A stretch of 64,000 nt of DNA from Cricetomys ansorgei (GCA_026225945.1 JAMJFZ010001816.1:888001-952000), one strand, 5' to 3'; positions 37,178 to 48,544 are shown, numbered from the stretch's first letter. Program-made: numbers and translations. Notes: generated from the sequence alone by a model not told the origin.

Positions 37178-38715
37178 TCAATGAGCAAGGATAGAATCAT
37201 CCTGAGTGAGGTATCCCAGACACAAAAGACAAATATGGTATGTAGTTGTATATATGTCAAGTCTGTAATCCATATAACTACAGGTTATATGGTTAGGTAT
37301 ACAGGTTAGGTATAAAGTAAGGAACTATGAGAAGGAATGATTCTCCCTAGTAGGGTGTAGTGTAGATACAAGCATTGATTTTTATTCTTTTATTTATTCT
37401 TTTATTCTTGTGGGTTCGTGGCAAAAGTCTATTCTTTGCTAATTCAATCCCCTGGTCCTAGATAGTTTCAGCCTCCATACAATCAAATCTTAAGCCCAGA
37501 CCTAGAAGGCTTCAGCCTCTATACAATCTAATCTACAAACCTAAACCTAGAATTTTTCAGCCTCTGAGACTTACTGCCTACTGAGCTCACTGTTACTAAC
37601 TGTCCTCTAGTCTGTATTGTTGAACTGCAAGCTGAACTGTAAATCATCACCAGTTTGCTTCTCCAATTTCTTGCTTATGACTCGCTTTTATCTCTCTGCT
37701 TACTCTGGATTGGCTATGCTATTTTTAGATTTTCTTTCTCTCTGTACTCAAACTGTCTGACTGAACTAACCCTCTCTTCTCTGTAAGCTGACAGCCTCTT
37801 TTTCTATCCTGAGAGTGGAACGTGTCATCATGCAGATTCAATCTCTTACTTCACTCTGCTGGCTCTTCACTCTGATTGACTCTCAGTTTTTGGATAAAAG
37901 GCATCACTACTTTTGCCTTCAGAGCATTTAATCCAGATCACACAGGTGTCTGAATGTGATCCCTTCATACAGGCCTTTGGATGTTATCCATTTCTAGCTA
38001 TCACACAGGCCTTTCAATGTTATCTTTGCTTGACCAGCCATGCTGCTGGATTAAAAGATTAAATGTTCATCTACAGTAGGAGATATAGAATAGCTAGTTA
38101 TGTGTGGATGGAAGGGAGTGGTGATTGGAATGGGAGGATCAAAGGGGAAGGGGGAAAGAAGATGAGGGGAGTGGGAATACCTAGAAGGAAAGCCAAAACT
38201 AAGGAATTTTGAGAGGTCTTATGGAAACCTAATACAGAATAAACTTCCTAAAATATATGCATATATGAATGACATCTAAATGGAATAGCCACAAACTGGG
38301 AGACAAAGCCAAAATTAGGCATCTCTCATCACCAAATGAAGCCTCTAGCTCTGGGAATGGGTTACATCTAATTGAGTGGTTGGCCAATGGGGCTTCATGG
38401 AAACCTTCAAACAATCCATGGTAACTCCAAGGCTAATTAGCTGGTAGTTGGCTCTTTTGTTTTTTTTTAACTTTTTCTTACTTTTTAAAATTTTTGTTCT
38501 ATTCCAATTTGTTTTGTTTTATCTTAATTTATCTAATTTCATTTTATTATGGTTTTAGGTGCCTAATTGTTTTCTAAGAAGAGAGATATTAAAACGAGTA
38601 TGGAGTTGGATGGGACCGGGAAGTTGAGAAGATCTGGGAGGAATTGGGGGAGGGAAACTTGTAATCAAAGTATAAGATATGAAAAATATCTCTTTTCAAT
38701 AAGAGTAAAATAGAA
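37178..38715 (+). mobile_element. L1 element, ORF2 end plus 3' UTR, split by copy D
   Basis: ORF2 tail text begins 'agaatcatcctgagtgaggtatccca' near 37193. The element is interrupted at 37356 by LTR copy D and resumes at 38076 with 'gagatatagaatagctagttatg'. Its 3' UTR has 'ttcctaaaatatatgcatatatg' (38246) and 'gggttacatctaattgagtggttggcc' type text (38360), both present in reverse in the L1 at 43.2-43.4 kb, and it ends with 'agatctgggaggaattggggg' and an A-rich tail near 38715. Confidence 0.75.
37356..38075 (-). mobile_element. Class II-type solo LTR, copy D
   Basis: On + it runs TGTAG (37356) to CTACA (38075), a perfect 5-bp terminal inversion typical of LTRs. Target duplication GTAGGG (37350-37355) and GTAGGA (38076-38081) matches at 5 of 6. 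On the minus strand the head reads TGTAGATGAAC and then ATTTAATCTTTT, close to copy C, and the tail has 'GAATTAGCAAAGAATAG' followed by an A-rich ATAAA-containing stretch. The AG-rich body appears here as TC-rich text at 37590-37890. It is nested in L1. Confidence 0.85.
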
Positions 38716-39060
38716 TAAAGAAAGATAACCTAAAGATGCATGAAAAACTCAGAAATATCATGAGAACAAGGAACTCTAAGGCTTTTGTTTAAGATTAGCT
38801 TTAAATTCCCAGGCAGCAGATGAACCAGGTAGGCCTGAGCCCGCAGAACACTTGCTTCTGTTCCCAAGATCCACTCCTCTGTAGCCCCTCCCCATTCTCC
38901 TCCAGCCTCACATCCAAGACCCACAAGACCTGAGGACAATCCCTTGTTATATCACCGAATGCAGCTGAAGAACTAGCTGAGACCGGCCAACCAGCCATTA
39001 GAAGAGCAGAAGCCAGGAAAGCCAGCCAGAAGAAAAGTAGTCAAGTCCCAATCCTCAGTC
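38716..39060. other. GC-richer unassigned island
   Basis: About 280 bp (38780-39060) are visibly richer in G+C than any neighbour, with 'cccgcagaacacttgcttctg' and 'gagaccggccaaccagcc'. It sits directly before an L1 ORF2 block, so it may be an L1 5' UTR or upstream piece joined by deletion, or a captured transcript. The overlapping 69-, 65- and 128-codon minus frames (38730-39359) have no recognised domain, and the last is mostly antisense L1. Confidence 0.35.
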
Positions 39061-39668
39061 CAAGCAGAGATATATACTAACAAATTACCAGCACATCTGA
39101 AAGCTCTAGAACAAAAAATAGTAAGCACAACCAAGAGGAACAGATGGCAAGAAGTGATCAAGCTGAGGGCTGAAGTCAATGAAAGAGAAACAAAGAGAAC
39201 AATACAAAGAATCAATGAAACGAAGAATTGGTTCTTTGAGAAAATCAGTAAAATAGACAAACTTCTGTCTAAACTAATTAAAAGATAGAGAAAAAATATC
39301 CAAATCAATAAAATCAAAAGGAAAAGAGGGACATGACTATAGACACAGAGGAAATCCAAAGAGTCATTAAGTCATACTTTAAAAACCTGTACTAAACAAA
39401 AATGGAAAACCTAAAAGAAATATCTATGTTTCTGAATAGACACCACCTACCAAATTTAAACCAATGCTAGGTATACAGTTTACACAGACATATAAAGCAC
39501 AAAGAAATGGAAACTGTTATTAAAAGTACCCTATCAAAAAAAAAAAAAAAAAAGAAAGAAAGAAAAAAGTCCAGGGCCAGATAGCTTTAGTGCAGAATTC
39601 TATCAGATATTCTAAGAAGAATTAACACCAATATTCCTTAAATTATTCCATAAAATAAGTACATAAAA

Positions 39669-39901
39669 TTGCCAAACTCATTCTACAAGGCCACAGTCAC
39701 CCTAATACCCAAACCACAAGAAGATTCAACAAAGAAAGAGAATTATAGACCAATTTCCCTCATGAACATTGATGTAAAAATACCCAATAAAATACTGGCA
39801 AATTTAATCCAAGTATACTTCAAAATATCACCCACTATGATCTTCATCACAGCGATGCAGGGATGGTTCAACATAGATGCTATCCACCATATAAACAAAC
39901 T
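39669..39901 (+). pseudogene. L1 ORF2 reverse transcriptase fragment
   Basis: An intact frame of about 78 codons encodes the start of the L1 RT domain, with the hallmark [11 protein letters not shown] and a following KILANLIQ helix, then a decayed region around MQGWFNI. Compared with typical rodent ORF2, a few residues are lost between the ILAN helix and the GWFNI motif. The frame is cut at 39902 by the LTR insertion; residues beyond this belong to the LTR. Stops upstream and the downstream deletion make it non-functional. Confidence 0.85.
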
Positions 39902-40612
39902 TGTAGAGGAATATTTAATCTTTTCATCTGTTACTGTGTCTGCTCTAGGGTAAAAAGAATGTTAGAGCATGCCTTTAATCCTAATGTAGGACACACCTTT
40001 AAACCCAATTCAAAAGGCAGTGGTAGCACACTCCTTTAATCTCCAAGACAGAAGCAGAGAGTAGACACAGAGTTCAATGTTCAGAGAAGGAAGCAAAGTA
40101 GAAGCAGAGTGTGGAAGCAGAGCTGACAAAAGAGATGTGAAAGCATACAGAGAGCAGACAAGAGGCAGAGCTCAGAGAGAAGCAGAGAAGCTGAAAGTTA
40201 GTTCAGTCAGGCAATTTGAGTGCAGTCAGCTCAAATATACTTCAGTTCAATAGAAGAAGCCTAGAAGAGCAGAGTCAGTCCAGAATAAACTGAGAGAGAA
40301 ATCAGAGAGTCAGAAGCAGACAGTTTTGATTAACAGTTCGGAATTCAGAAGAGAGCTATTCAGAGGTAAGTCTTGAAAGCTGAAATGTTCTAGGATTAGA
40401 TTGCACAGAAGGCAAAGCTTTCTAGATCCAGACTAGCATCTTGAAGATTAGATTGTACTGGGTCAGAAATCGTACAGGTCTGGGCTTAAGATTAGATTGT
40501 ATGGAGGCTGAAGACCTCTAGGACTGGGGATAGAATTAGCAAAGAACAAACTGTCCTCTGCCATGAATCCATAAAAATAATAGTAAAATCAACACATACA
40601 TCAACATCTACG
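39902..40612 (+). mobile_element. Class II-type solo LTR, copy C
   Basis: Starts TGTAGAGGAA and ends CTACG (one change from CTACA). A perfect 6-bp target duplication CAAACT lies at 39896-39901 and 40613-40618, and removing the insert restores the order of L1 ORF2 text. Inside are three B1-head-like units ('CCTTTAATCC', 'CCTTTAAACCC', 'CCTTTAATCTCC') at 39971-40050, an AG-rich body (40050-40330) and a tail with 'GATTGTATGGAGGCTGAAG' repeated in part three times (40400-40520). No coding sequence is visible. Confidence 0.9.
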
Positions 40613-41884
40613 CAAACTGAAACAAAAACTTTTTATCTCACTGGACAAAATCCAACACTCCTTCATGGAAGAGGAGAGGGACAGAAGGAGAAAATATATG
40701 GAAAGATTACCAGAATTGGGGGACAATCAGGTGGTCATCAGGAGACCCAGCGCAATGGAAAATATGAGGGAGAACCCTGAAATGATCTCTAGTAATCAGA
40801 GATAGAGAGCCTAAACAGTCTATCTCCTGTGGCCAGGCAAGTCTTCTAGGGCAGTAATGGGACTTGGACAGCGTCCCAGACATTAAGTCTCTGACCCATG
40901 GTCTATGATCCCTGCAGGATCTCATGGACAATGGAAGGGCAGACTTCATGCTAAAGGAGAGAACCCCTGCCTGAAACTGCTGAGAAGGCAAAGAACTAGA
41001 GACTGGATAATCTAGAGATGATTTCTAATGATGTCACGCTTTGCTCATAGGTTGGTGCCTCACACAGTCTGCATCAAAGAAGGCCCCCACCAGCAGCTGA
41101 TCTATGCATATAGAAAAGACCCAGGACCAAACATTGTGCAAAGATTGGGAAACACCATAGAAGAGGGTGAGGAGGGCTGGTGAAGACCAGAGGGGTTGAG
41201 GACAACAGGAGAATGTCAATTGACTAGCACTCTTCGGGGCTCACAGAGATGTAAGGTGTAGATATGGAACCTGCAGGGTCCTCTAAATATATCTTATGGC
41301 TGTCTGGATTGGTGTTCTTGGAAAACTCCTACAGGCTGGAGTGGGGTAATCTCTCCCCCCTCTTATCTGTCATTGAGACCCTTTTGCTCCTGCTGGGTTG
41401 CCTAGTCCACACTTGATGTACAGACTAATGCCTAGTCTTCTTCCATCTTGCTATGTCATGACCCATTTGAGTGGTAACCCGGGAAGGGCAGTTCTTTTCT
41501 AGGGGGATGTTGGGGAGGATGTTTGTGTGCATGTGTGCAGGGGGTAGATCTGAGGAAGAGTGGAGATGAAGTGAACTGGGAGGAGTGGAGGAAAAGGAGG
41601 AGAGGGGTCAGCATGTACTTTATAAGTTGTATGAGAGAAGAAAAATTTTAAAAAATAATAAAAAATAAAGACAAAATAATAAACAATGAATTGTCATATT
41701 ATTAGAAAGATAAATATAATGTTACTTCTTTCCTTTTATTAAAAATAGGTTTTTATTGCATAATTTATCCTGATTATGGCTTCTCCTCCTTCTATTCCTC
41801 CCAGTTCATCCCTACCTCTCTTCTCATACAAATCCATGATCTGTATGTCTCTCATCAGATAAAAACAGGTGTCTAGGGAATTAT

Positions 41885-41966
41885 CACATAAAAATATAAT
41901 CATATAAAATAATATAATATAGTATGATAAGATATGATATAATATAATAATATATATAATATAAAC
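41885..41966. repeat. AT-rich ATA/TAT low-complexity tract
   Basis: Imperfect ATAAT and GATAT units within the antisense L1 3' UTR. Confidence 0.85.
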
Positions 41967-42593
41967 AAGACTTATCACATTGGAACTGTCCAAAATAAAC
42001 AAAGAGAAGGAAAAGAGTCCAAGAGAAGTCATAAGAATCAGAAATGCACTTGTTTGTACACTCAGGAATCCCATAAAATCACTAAACTTGAAGTCATAAT
42101 ATGTATGAGTAGAAACTGGTGGAAACCTGTGTAATTGCTTTAGTGTCTATGAGTTGATGAGCTTTGATCATGTTGAAGTGGATCCTTTTTTGTTTGAGTC
42201 TTCCACACCCTCTGGCTCTTACAGTCTTTTTGTCACCCATTCTGCAGGGTCTTCTGTGCCCTAATGGGAGGGATTTAATGGACATATTCCTTTTAAGTCT
42301 CTCATTCTTTGCATAAGGCCTGGCTGTGGATTTCTGTATCTGGTCCCATGATGGCTGCAAAAGACACTGATCTATGAATGTAACAAAATGTCATTCTTGA
42401 GTCAATTTATTGCTTTTTTTTTTTTCATTAGAGCAATAGTATTTGACGTTACCATGTGTCCCTGGGATATCTAGCCTCAGGTTCTTGGTTACCTAAGCAG
42501 TGTCAGATATGAGTTCTATCTCATGGATGGGGCTAAAGTCAAATCAGAGACTGGTTGGTTCCTCCCACAAGCTTTGTGCCATCATATTCCATT

Positions 42594-42597
42594 AAAA

Positions 42598-42677
<80 letters not shown>

Positions 42678-42680
42678 AAA
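42594..42680. repeat. (GAAA)n microsatellite
   Basis: About 20 nearly perfect GAAA units, all purine on +. It sits inside an L1 3' UTR. Sequence right of it (42681-42737, 'ctaaacttgaagccataaaatac') resembles 42083-42135 ('ctaaacttgaagtcataatatg'), so the flank may be partly duplicated. Confidence 0.97.
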
Positions 42681-42847
42681 CTAAACTAAACTTGAAGCCA
42701 TAAAATACATGCAAAAGGCCAGTGAAGACCCATGTAAGTACTGTTCACGTTGCATCAGTCTCTTCTATTTTATATGAGCAAATATTGCAGGCAGAATTCC
42801 ATCATTGATCAAAGGGTTTGTGGTGGAGTGTGTGTTTACATTTCTCT

Positions 42848-43023
42848 GTTTTTTTGTTTTTTTGTTTTGTTTTGATTTGTTTTTCAAGATAAGGTACCTC
42901 TGATGTAACACTGGCTTTCCTGGAACTCACTCTGTAGACCAGGCTGGGCTGGAACTCACAAAGATCTGCCTGCTTCTGCCCCCCAAATGCTGGGATTAAA
43001 TGTGTGTGCCACTACTGCCTGTC
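42848..43023 (-). mobile_element. B1 SINE, full length (antisense)
   Basis: T-rich TTTTTTG tail, 'ctggctttcctggaactcactctgtagaccaggctgg' type core, 'gctgggattaaatgtgtgtgcc' head. Perfect 11-bp target duplication TACATTTCTCT at 42837-42847 and 43024-43034. It is inserted into an L1 3' UTR. Confidence 0.97.
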
Positions 43024-44042
43024 TACATTTCTCTTTTGATGGCATTCAGAATACCTTCCTGTAACAAAGATGTTAGAACATGAAGGGTCTATGTAGGCAT
43101 TAGCTTGAATTCTCCATGTTCAATGAGTTGTATAGGTGTTGTTTTCAGCAATGTGGTCTTGCTGTCAATTTGTAGAAAGCAAGCTATAGTTCTGGTAATA
43201 GTCTTGTTTGGAGATTCCCATAGGTCTCCTTTGGCCAACAACAAAATTAGATGTAACCCTCTTCCAGGACTGAAAGCTTCATTTAGGCAACAGGTAGCCA
43301 GTTGGGTCTGTCTCCCCATTATCTGGTGAGTTCATTTAGATGGCCTTCATATATGTATATATTTTAGGAAGCTTCTACCCTGTTAGGTTTAGATAAATGC
43401 CTCAAATGGCCCTAAATTTTAGCTGTCTTTCCCTCCCTCATCCCTCTGTCACATCATCCTCCCTACTTTCATTACCTGTTTCAGACCTCCCCATCCACTC
43501 ATAACTATCTATTTTATTTCTCTTCCCTAAAGAAATTGATCTTTCCCCTCAAGTAATTTATTCTATACCTAACCACTGTAGTTCTATGGTTTGTAGTGTG
43601 GTTATCTTTGATTTAACAACTCCATATATAAGGGAATACATACCATATTACTTTTTCTGGGACTGGAATACCTCACTCAGGATGATTTTTTTCATGTTCC
43701 TTCCATTTATTTGCCAATTACCTAATTACTTCTTTTTTCTTTAATGACTAACTAATACTTAACTGTGCAAATTACCATTTTTTTATCCATTTATATATTG
43801 AGGAACATCTAGGTTGTTCCCAACACCTGGCTATTATGAATAGAGCAACAATGAACATGGTTGAGCAAATGTCTCTATGGTAGGATAAAGCATTCATTTG
43901 GTATATAGTCAAGTGTGGTATAACTTTAAAGAAATTCAGTGTAGTTAAATATTTATAGTAACTATTGAGACATTGATACAATATTATATATATATTTATA
44001 TACAAGTATATAATAAGTATTCCTATTTATATGGCTTATTAC

Positions 44043-44049
44043 ATATATA

Positions 44050-44121
<72 letters not shown>
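44043..44121. repeat. Compound (AT)n-(AG)n microsatellite
   Basis: AT units (44043-44096, with a short GT run) change abruptly to about 12 AG units (44097-44121). The Tyr-Ile / Arg-Glu frame at 44031-44267 is a by-product. Confidence 0.97.
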
Positions 44122-46819
44122 AAGATAGTGAGCACCAAAACGTCTATTGTTCAATTTTAGTTAAAACCTTAAATTTTAATTGTCTAAGTGTTAAAAATAT
44201 ACCTATTATGATATTTTTCATGAGTATATCTATTTTAAAAAGTATTCTTCAAGCCAAGATTATATAGCTAAAAATTGTGTTTTGTTTTACCTTTAGAAGA
44301 AATCCAGGTGGCCATAAGAATGAAAATACATTTCTATACATGGCTCTCATTTATGATGTGTAAATATGACATTTTCCCAATTATCGATTAAAATGGAAAT
44401 GTTTATTTCCAAATTTAAGTACAAGTCTGATAGAGTCTTTAAGATAGAAGTTACTGGATCCTTTTCCTTTATGGTTTTTAGAATGTCATTGTTGCATATG
44501 TTTGGAGTTTTCATAGGATAAATACAATTAGATGCAATTTTATCTACATATAAAAATATAATGACCCTGACTTTTAACAAATGACATTCTTAAACGAAAT
44601 TTGCAGAATTAACAAAACTACTTTACTAGATAAAAGATGAGGTTGTTTTTTTAAAAGAGTTGAGCTGGTAAATGTGTGTTAATAAGATAACATTAATGCT
44701 GATTTTGGAGCATTTCAAGAGGAAAGAGTTAGCAATCACCTTTTCATTTTAAAAAACAACAACGGTGCTGCCTGGTCTTAGAATATGATTATTTTTGAAT
44801 GCCACACAGTGAGTCCTTCATAATTTAACATTTTAATCATTTCAAGGTGATTTACTTTTTCTATAAGAACCCCCGTGTTGGCACTTTCCCCACATTTTCT
44901 GAGCATAATCACATATTAGTTGCATTTTCTCTATAACATAAGACTTAATTATGCTAAAGAACAAACTCTTCTTCTTTAATAAAAAGTATAAAATACCACA
45001 GATACCCAGTTCAACTAATACTGAGATAGGAAAGTCATTACCGCTAAAAATGTCAGTTCTGATGAAGCATTAAAAATATTCCAAGAATCAAATTTCAAAT
45101 GTCTTTACTAAGCTGTTTTATGGTAGCACATACCATTGGAAATGTGATGAGTCTTCATGTAAAAATGCTGATTTGAATTAGATTTAGAATGTATGTCATC
45201 CTCAATTAGCCTTCCCTTCATCAAAATGATCTCACAAACACAGAGAATGAATCTTTATTTCCTCCTTTGCACATGGGAGGTCATTTGTCAGATTTAATAT
45301 ACTTCTACCTATGTCTTCCTACATGATTGGAGTTCAAGATGGATGACTGTGGACTCATAGGAAAAGTTTTAGTTTAAATCTTAAATTTAATTTTAGTATA
45401 TTTAGTATAATAACAAAATCATTCATATTGAGGTTTAGAGTGATACTTATGAAAACAACTGCGTTATTTCAGTGTGAGGAGGGAAAAGGACAAAAGGAAT
45501 AGTTTCTTTTTTGTCATTCTTCTACATTCTAGTTTACATATAAATAACAACTGGGGAACCTGTATTGAAAAGATTACACATTCAGACAATTAGGTTTGAA
45601 TCAAGTCTTCTTCTTATTCAAACCTAAACTAAAAATAGTGGATTTGATACCATATAAATAACTTATTTTATCTTGTGCTTGTTTGAATAATTCTAAGAAA
45701 CCATAATTAGGTATTGAAAAATTAGATAATTCTGTTGCCCTTATACTATATTTATCTATAAGAAGTATACTCCATTGAAACTAGTATGATTATACTAGTG
45801 ATGTAAAATATTTGTACTTGATATCTCCAATCCATCATTATGGCTTTCTTTTAAAGAAAATTTTATCTATTTCTGAAGAAGACTATTTGTAAAATAGTGT
45901 TCACAAATCCCAGAGTTTTTATTTTTTTACTTATGAGAACATTTGTGTTCTTGTAATTATAATATAGTATTACATTTTTGCTGTGGAACATTAGTGTCTT
46001 CGCAAATGTCTCAATATTGAAAGGGAAAGAATCTTGTTGAAAGGCTTTGTCCAAGACTTGAATTATTCAGCATAATAGTGTCTTCAAGGTGAGAACACAA
46101 AACAGGTTTTAGCAAAATCATCTTTCTTGTTTGGCAGTAAAAATTTTGTTTTGTATAGCAGCTGTTAGTAGCCATTCATATAAGTAGTTAGAAAAGTACA
46201 ATGAACAGTATCTCAGTGAAACATTCACTTTTGCAATATCAATGTAAGTTTATAATAACTTTTGCCATGTTACTGCACAATACTTCTGAAGAGTAAATGA
46301 GGATTCAAAGGGATGCAAAATAGATAATTTTTAAAGAAAACAAGAGAGTCAATGGAATATTATATATACAGTGTTTTTTGATTCTTTTAAGGAAAAATGC
46401 TTTACTAACATAAAGGTAGGAACAATTATCTGTCAATGTGTATTTTCTATGGATCAGGATAAAAATGCTGATGGCAAATGGCAAATGTGTTTTTCACATT
46501 TTATATGGAATAGAAACATATATTCTAAAGTCCCATTTAGCAGGAAAGCAAACCATTAAATAATGGTAAAACTCATCTGCATTTCAGGTTTTCACTTGAA
46601 ATTAATGAAATTTTGAATACTACACTATAGTTTTCATCTCAGTCTTACCTAATTTAAAATTAATTGTGGATAAATTGATTGTAGTACGTAACTTTACATA
46701 TATATGTTTTACTATCATAACAATTTTGGCTACATACATCATTTTTACTGACTAACATGCATTTAGGCAGAATATTTTTTATCTTATATATAGGCATTAG
46801 CTTTTTTATTTTCTCTCAC
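44122..46819. other. AT-rich unique-looking sequence
   Basis: No SINE or L1 recognised. 44770-45350 has mixed text without repeats. Frames up to 77 codons have no domain. Confidence 0.5.
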
Positions 46820-47465
46820 ATTTAAGATTATAATGAAATTACATAATTTCTCCCTTGCCTTCCCTTCCTGCAAATCCTCCCTTATATGTTCCGTTGTTTT
46901 CTTTCAGATTCATGACCTCTTCCTTCATTGATTGTAGTTACATTCACATATGTATGTGTGTATACATGTATATAGACCTAAATATAAACTGATCAGTCTG
47001 TATTTTGTTAATTGTATCTATGTTTTCAGTTCTGAACATTTAGTATTGTATAACGAATGTTTGTTTTCTTCCCTGGGAAATACTATTTCTCTTATTCTTA
47101 TAATTTCCTAATTGCCTATACTTCTATTGTGTAAGATTAATGCTTGGTAGACTTTTCCCCAACCACTTCAGCATGTATATTGTCGTCCTGGTTGAGCTTC
47201 TGTTTAGGTAGTCATGTTAGTGAGTATTTATGTGGGTTGCTTCTCACATTACTAGGAGAGACAGTCTCATGGCATATTCCATATCCTCTGGCTCCTACAA
47301 TATTTTGTCTTCTTCTCCCACATTGTTCTATGAGCCTTGGGTATAGGAGTTGTTTTGTAGATATAACCATTGGGACTGAGCCCCAGAACTTTGATTTTTT
47401 GATTGTTTAGGTTTTCTGTAAAGGTCTTCCTCTCTATTAGATAAAATATTTCTTCAAACATTCTC
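46820..47465 (-). mobile_element. L1 3' UTR fragment (antisense)
   Basis: Antisense blocks in order: 'ttgccttcccttcctgcaaatcctccc' type text (46853), 'cagattcatgacctcttcc' (46905), 'gatcagtctgtattttgtta' (46991), 'taggtagtcatgttagtgag' (47205), 'ctaggagagacagtctcatggc' (47251), 'ccattgggactgagccccag' (47369). It shares order and content with 13760-14235. The 88-codon frame (47144-47410) and its opposite are shadows. Confidence 0.8.
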
Positions 47466-47934
47466 ATTTCATGTTGATAAACAGGGCATATGCCCTACAG
47501 TAAATGATCAGTAGAGAATTAAAGGGAAAGTAAATAATAAGTTATTGTTTTAGTTGAAAATCATACAATCTGACATAGAATCGCCAAAACATTATTTTAA
47601 TAATTAACAATCTATTTATAAATGTATGACAGAAAATTAAAACATAATCCCAGAACAACATAACAGATGAATGTATCTTTTGAAAATAAAGTATGTCCTT
47701 GGCTATTCTATCAAAAACTCTGAGTTCTAAATTTTAAAATGAATTTACATATTGTTCTTTCCATGTGAACATGAGATAAGCTGGTCAATCTCTTATTATC
47801 ATACAATTCATAAAGCTAAAGCAATATTGCTTCTCAATGTTGTGAATAGTTAGGATACAATTAAGCTACTTCCACAATGCTTTTAAAGATAAATATGTCC
47901 AAATAATAAATTAAATTTATAAATTATAAATTTT
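47466..47934. other. AT-rich sequence with small palindrome
   Basis: Nothing recognised except a hairpin-like AAATTTATAA-A-TTATAAATTT at about 47912-47932. Confidence 0.5.
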
Positions 47935-48530
47935 TATTAACTATGAAAATTGTGAAATCAGATTTTTCCTGGGGAGATGCAATGCAAACATGACTACTTA
48001 CCCCAGAAAGGAAGCCTACAACACAACAGAATAGCTTTTGTCCCATTGTCCCATTTGTTGCGCCAAATTTATTTGGATTACTTACAGGAATATGGGCAAG
48101 GACTTCATACAGGAACAAAAATGTCACAAAGGCAACTGAATCACAGAGGCCACCCCAGCATGCATGAGAACTCACAAAACCTGGAAACACTCTGTAGACG
48201 GTATGCAGCTCAAAGATTAGAGTTTCCTCTCCAGGTGGTCAGGTGGTCTGAGTCTCTTCCAGACAACTTGACTGTTCTTTTTGTCTTCTTCACAGTTTAT
48301 CCGGTGTCTGGTTCTGGCTTATCTGATCGTGATTCTGCAGCTTTTAGTTTTTCTATATTCTAGGTGAGTGAGGACGCTAGTAGTCCGTTTCAGAACCCTA
48401 GTAATCAGACCCTTCTTAGTCAGTTTCAGGGACTTTCTGGAGCTATTTTGAGTTGTTTACTTCCTTTTATAAGGTGCTTCCCAGAAAGACAGAAAGTTTA
48501 ACCTCCCTGTAAATTTCTGTCTTAAAATAC
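47935..48530. mobile_element. Probable dispersed rodent repeat, family unassigned
   Basis: A GC-richer patch in AT-rich DNA. Text such as 'ttggattacttacaggaatatgggcaagg' and 'ccaccccagcatgcatga' resembles a common rodent retroelement that I cannot name. It carries one of the longest frames of the window (47977-48363, +, 128 codons), with no domain I recognise; the frame ends next to a consensus-like donor TCTAG|GTGAGT at about 48362. Treat the frame as a shadow unless expression is shown. Confidence 0.35.
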
Positions 48531-48544
48531 CGTGTTGTTTTACT

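Larger units (their letters stand above)
39061..41695 (+). mobile_element. L1 element with ORF2 core and 3' UTR, split by copy C
   Basis: ORF2 starts within 'gcacatctgaaagctctagaac' (39093) and runs through the linker before the reverse transcriptase ('gaattggttctttgagaaaatc', 39225), then 'tccagggccagatagcttt' and the RT block. It is broken by LTR copy C at 39902 and resumes at 40613 ('caaactgaaac', then 'caaaatccaacactcc'). After about 40670 it jumps to the 3' UTR, so most of the remaining ORF2 (roughly the RT palm to the C-terminus) is deleted. The 3' UTR ends near 41695 in A-rich text. The open frames at 40707-41219 are antisense shadows. Confidence 0.8.
41740..43930 (-). mobile_element. 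L1 element, ORF2 C-terminus plus long 3' UTR (antisense)
   Basis: Read right to left this is ORF2 C-terminus (43600-43925), then a 1.8 kb 3' UTR. The minus-strand frame 43772-44005 contains the ORF2 tail hallmark CSTMFIVALFIIARCW. The 3' UTR includes 'tgttcaatgagttgtataggtgttg' type text (43118), 'ctttggccaacaac' (43231), 'ctcaggttcttggttacctaagcagtgtcag' type text (42477) and 'cctctggctcttacagtc' (42209). It is interrupted by a B1 (42848-43023) and a (GAAA)n expansion. It lies about 3 kb from sense-strand L1s with related 3' UTRs. Confidence 0.8.

Noticed and set aside
38973..39359. 128-codon Leu/Phe-rich minus-strand frame resembling a membrane protein
   Set aside because: Most of it is the antisense of L1 ORF2 A-rich sequence, which translates to hydrophobic residues.
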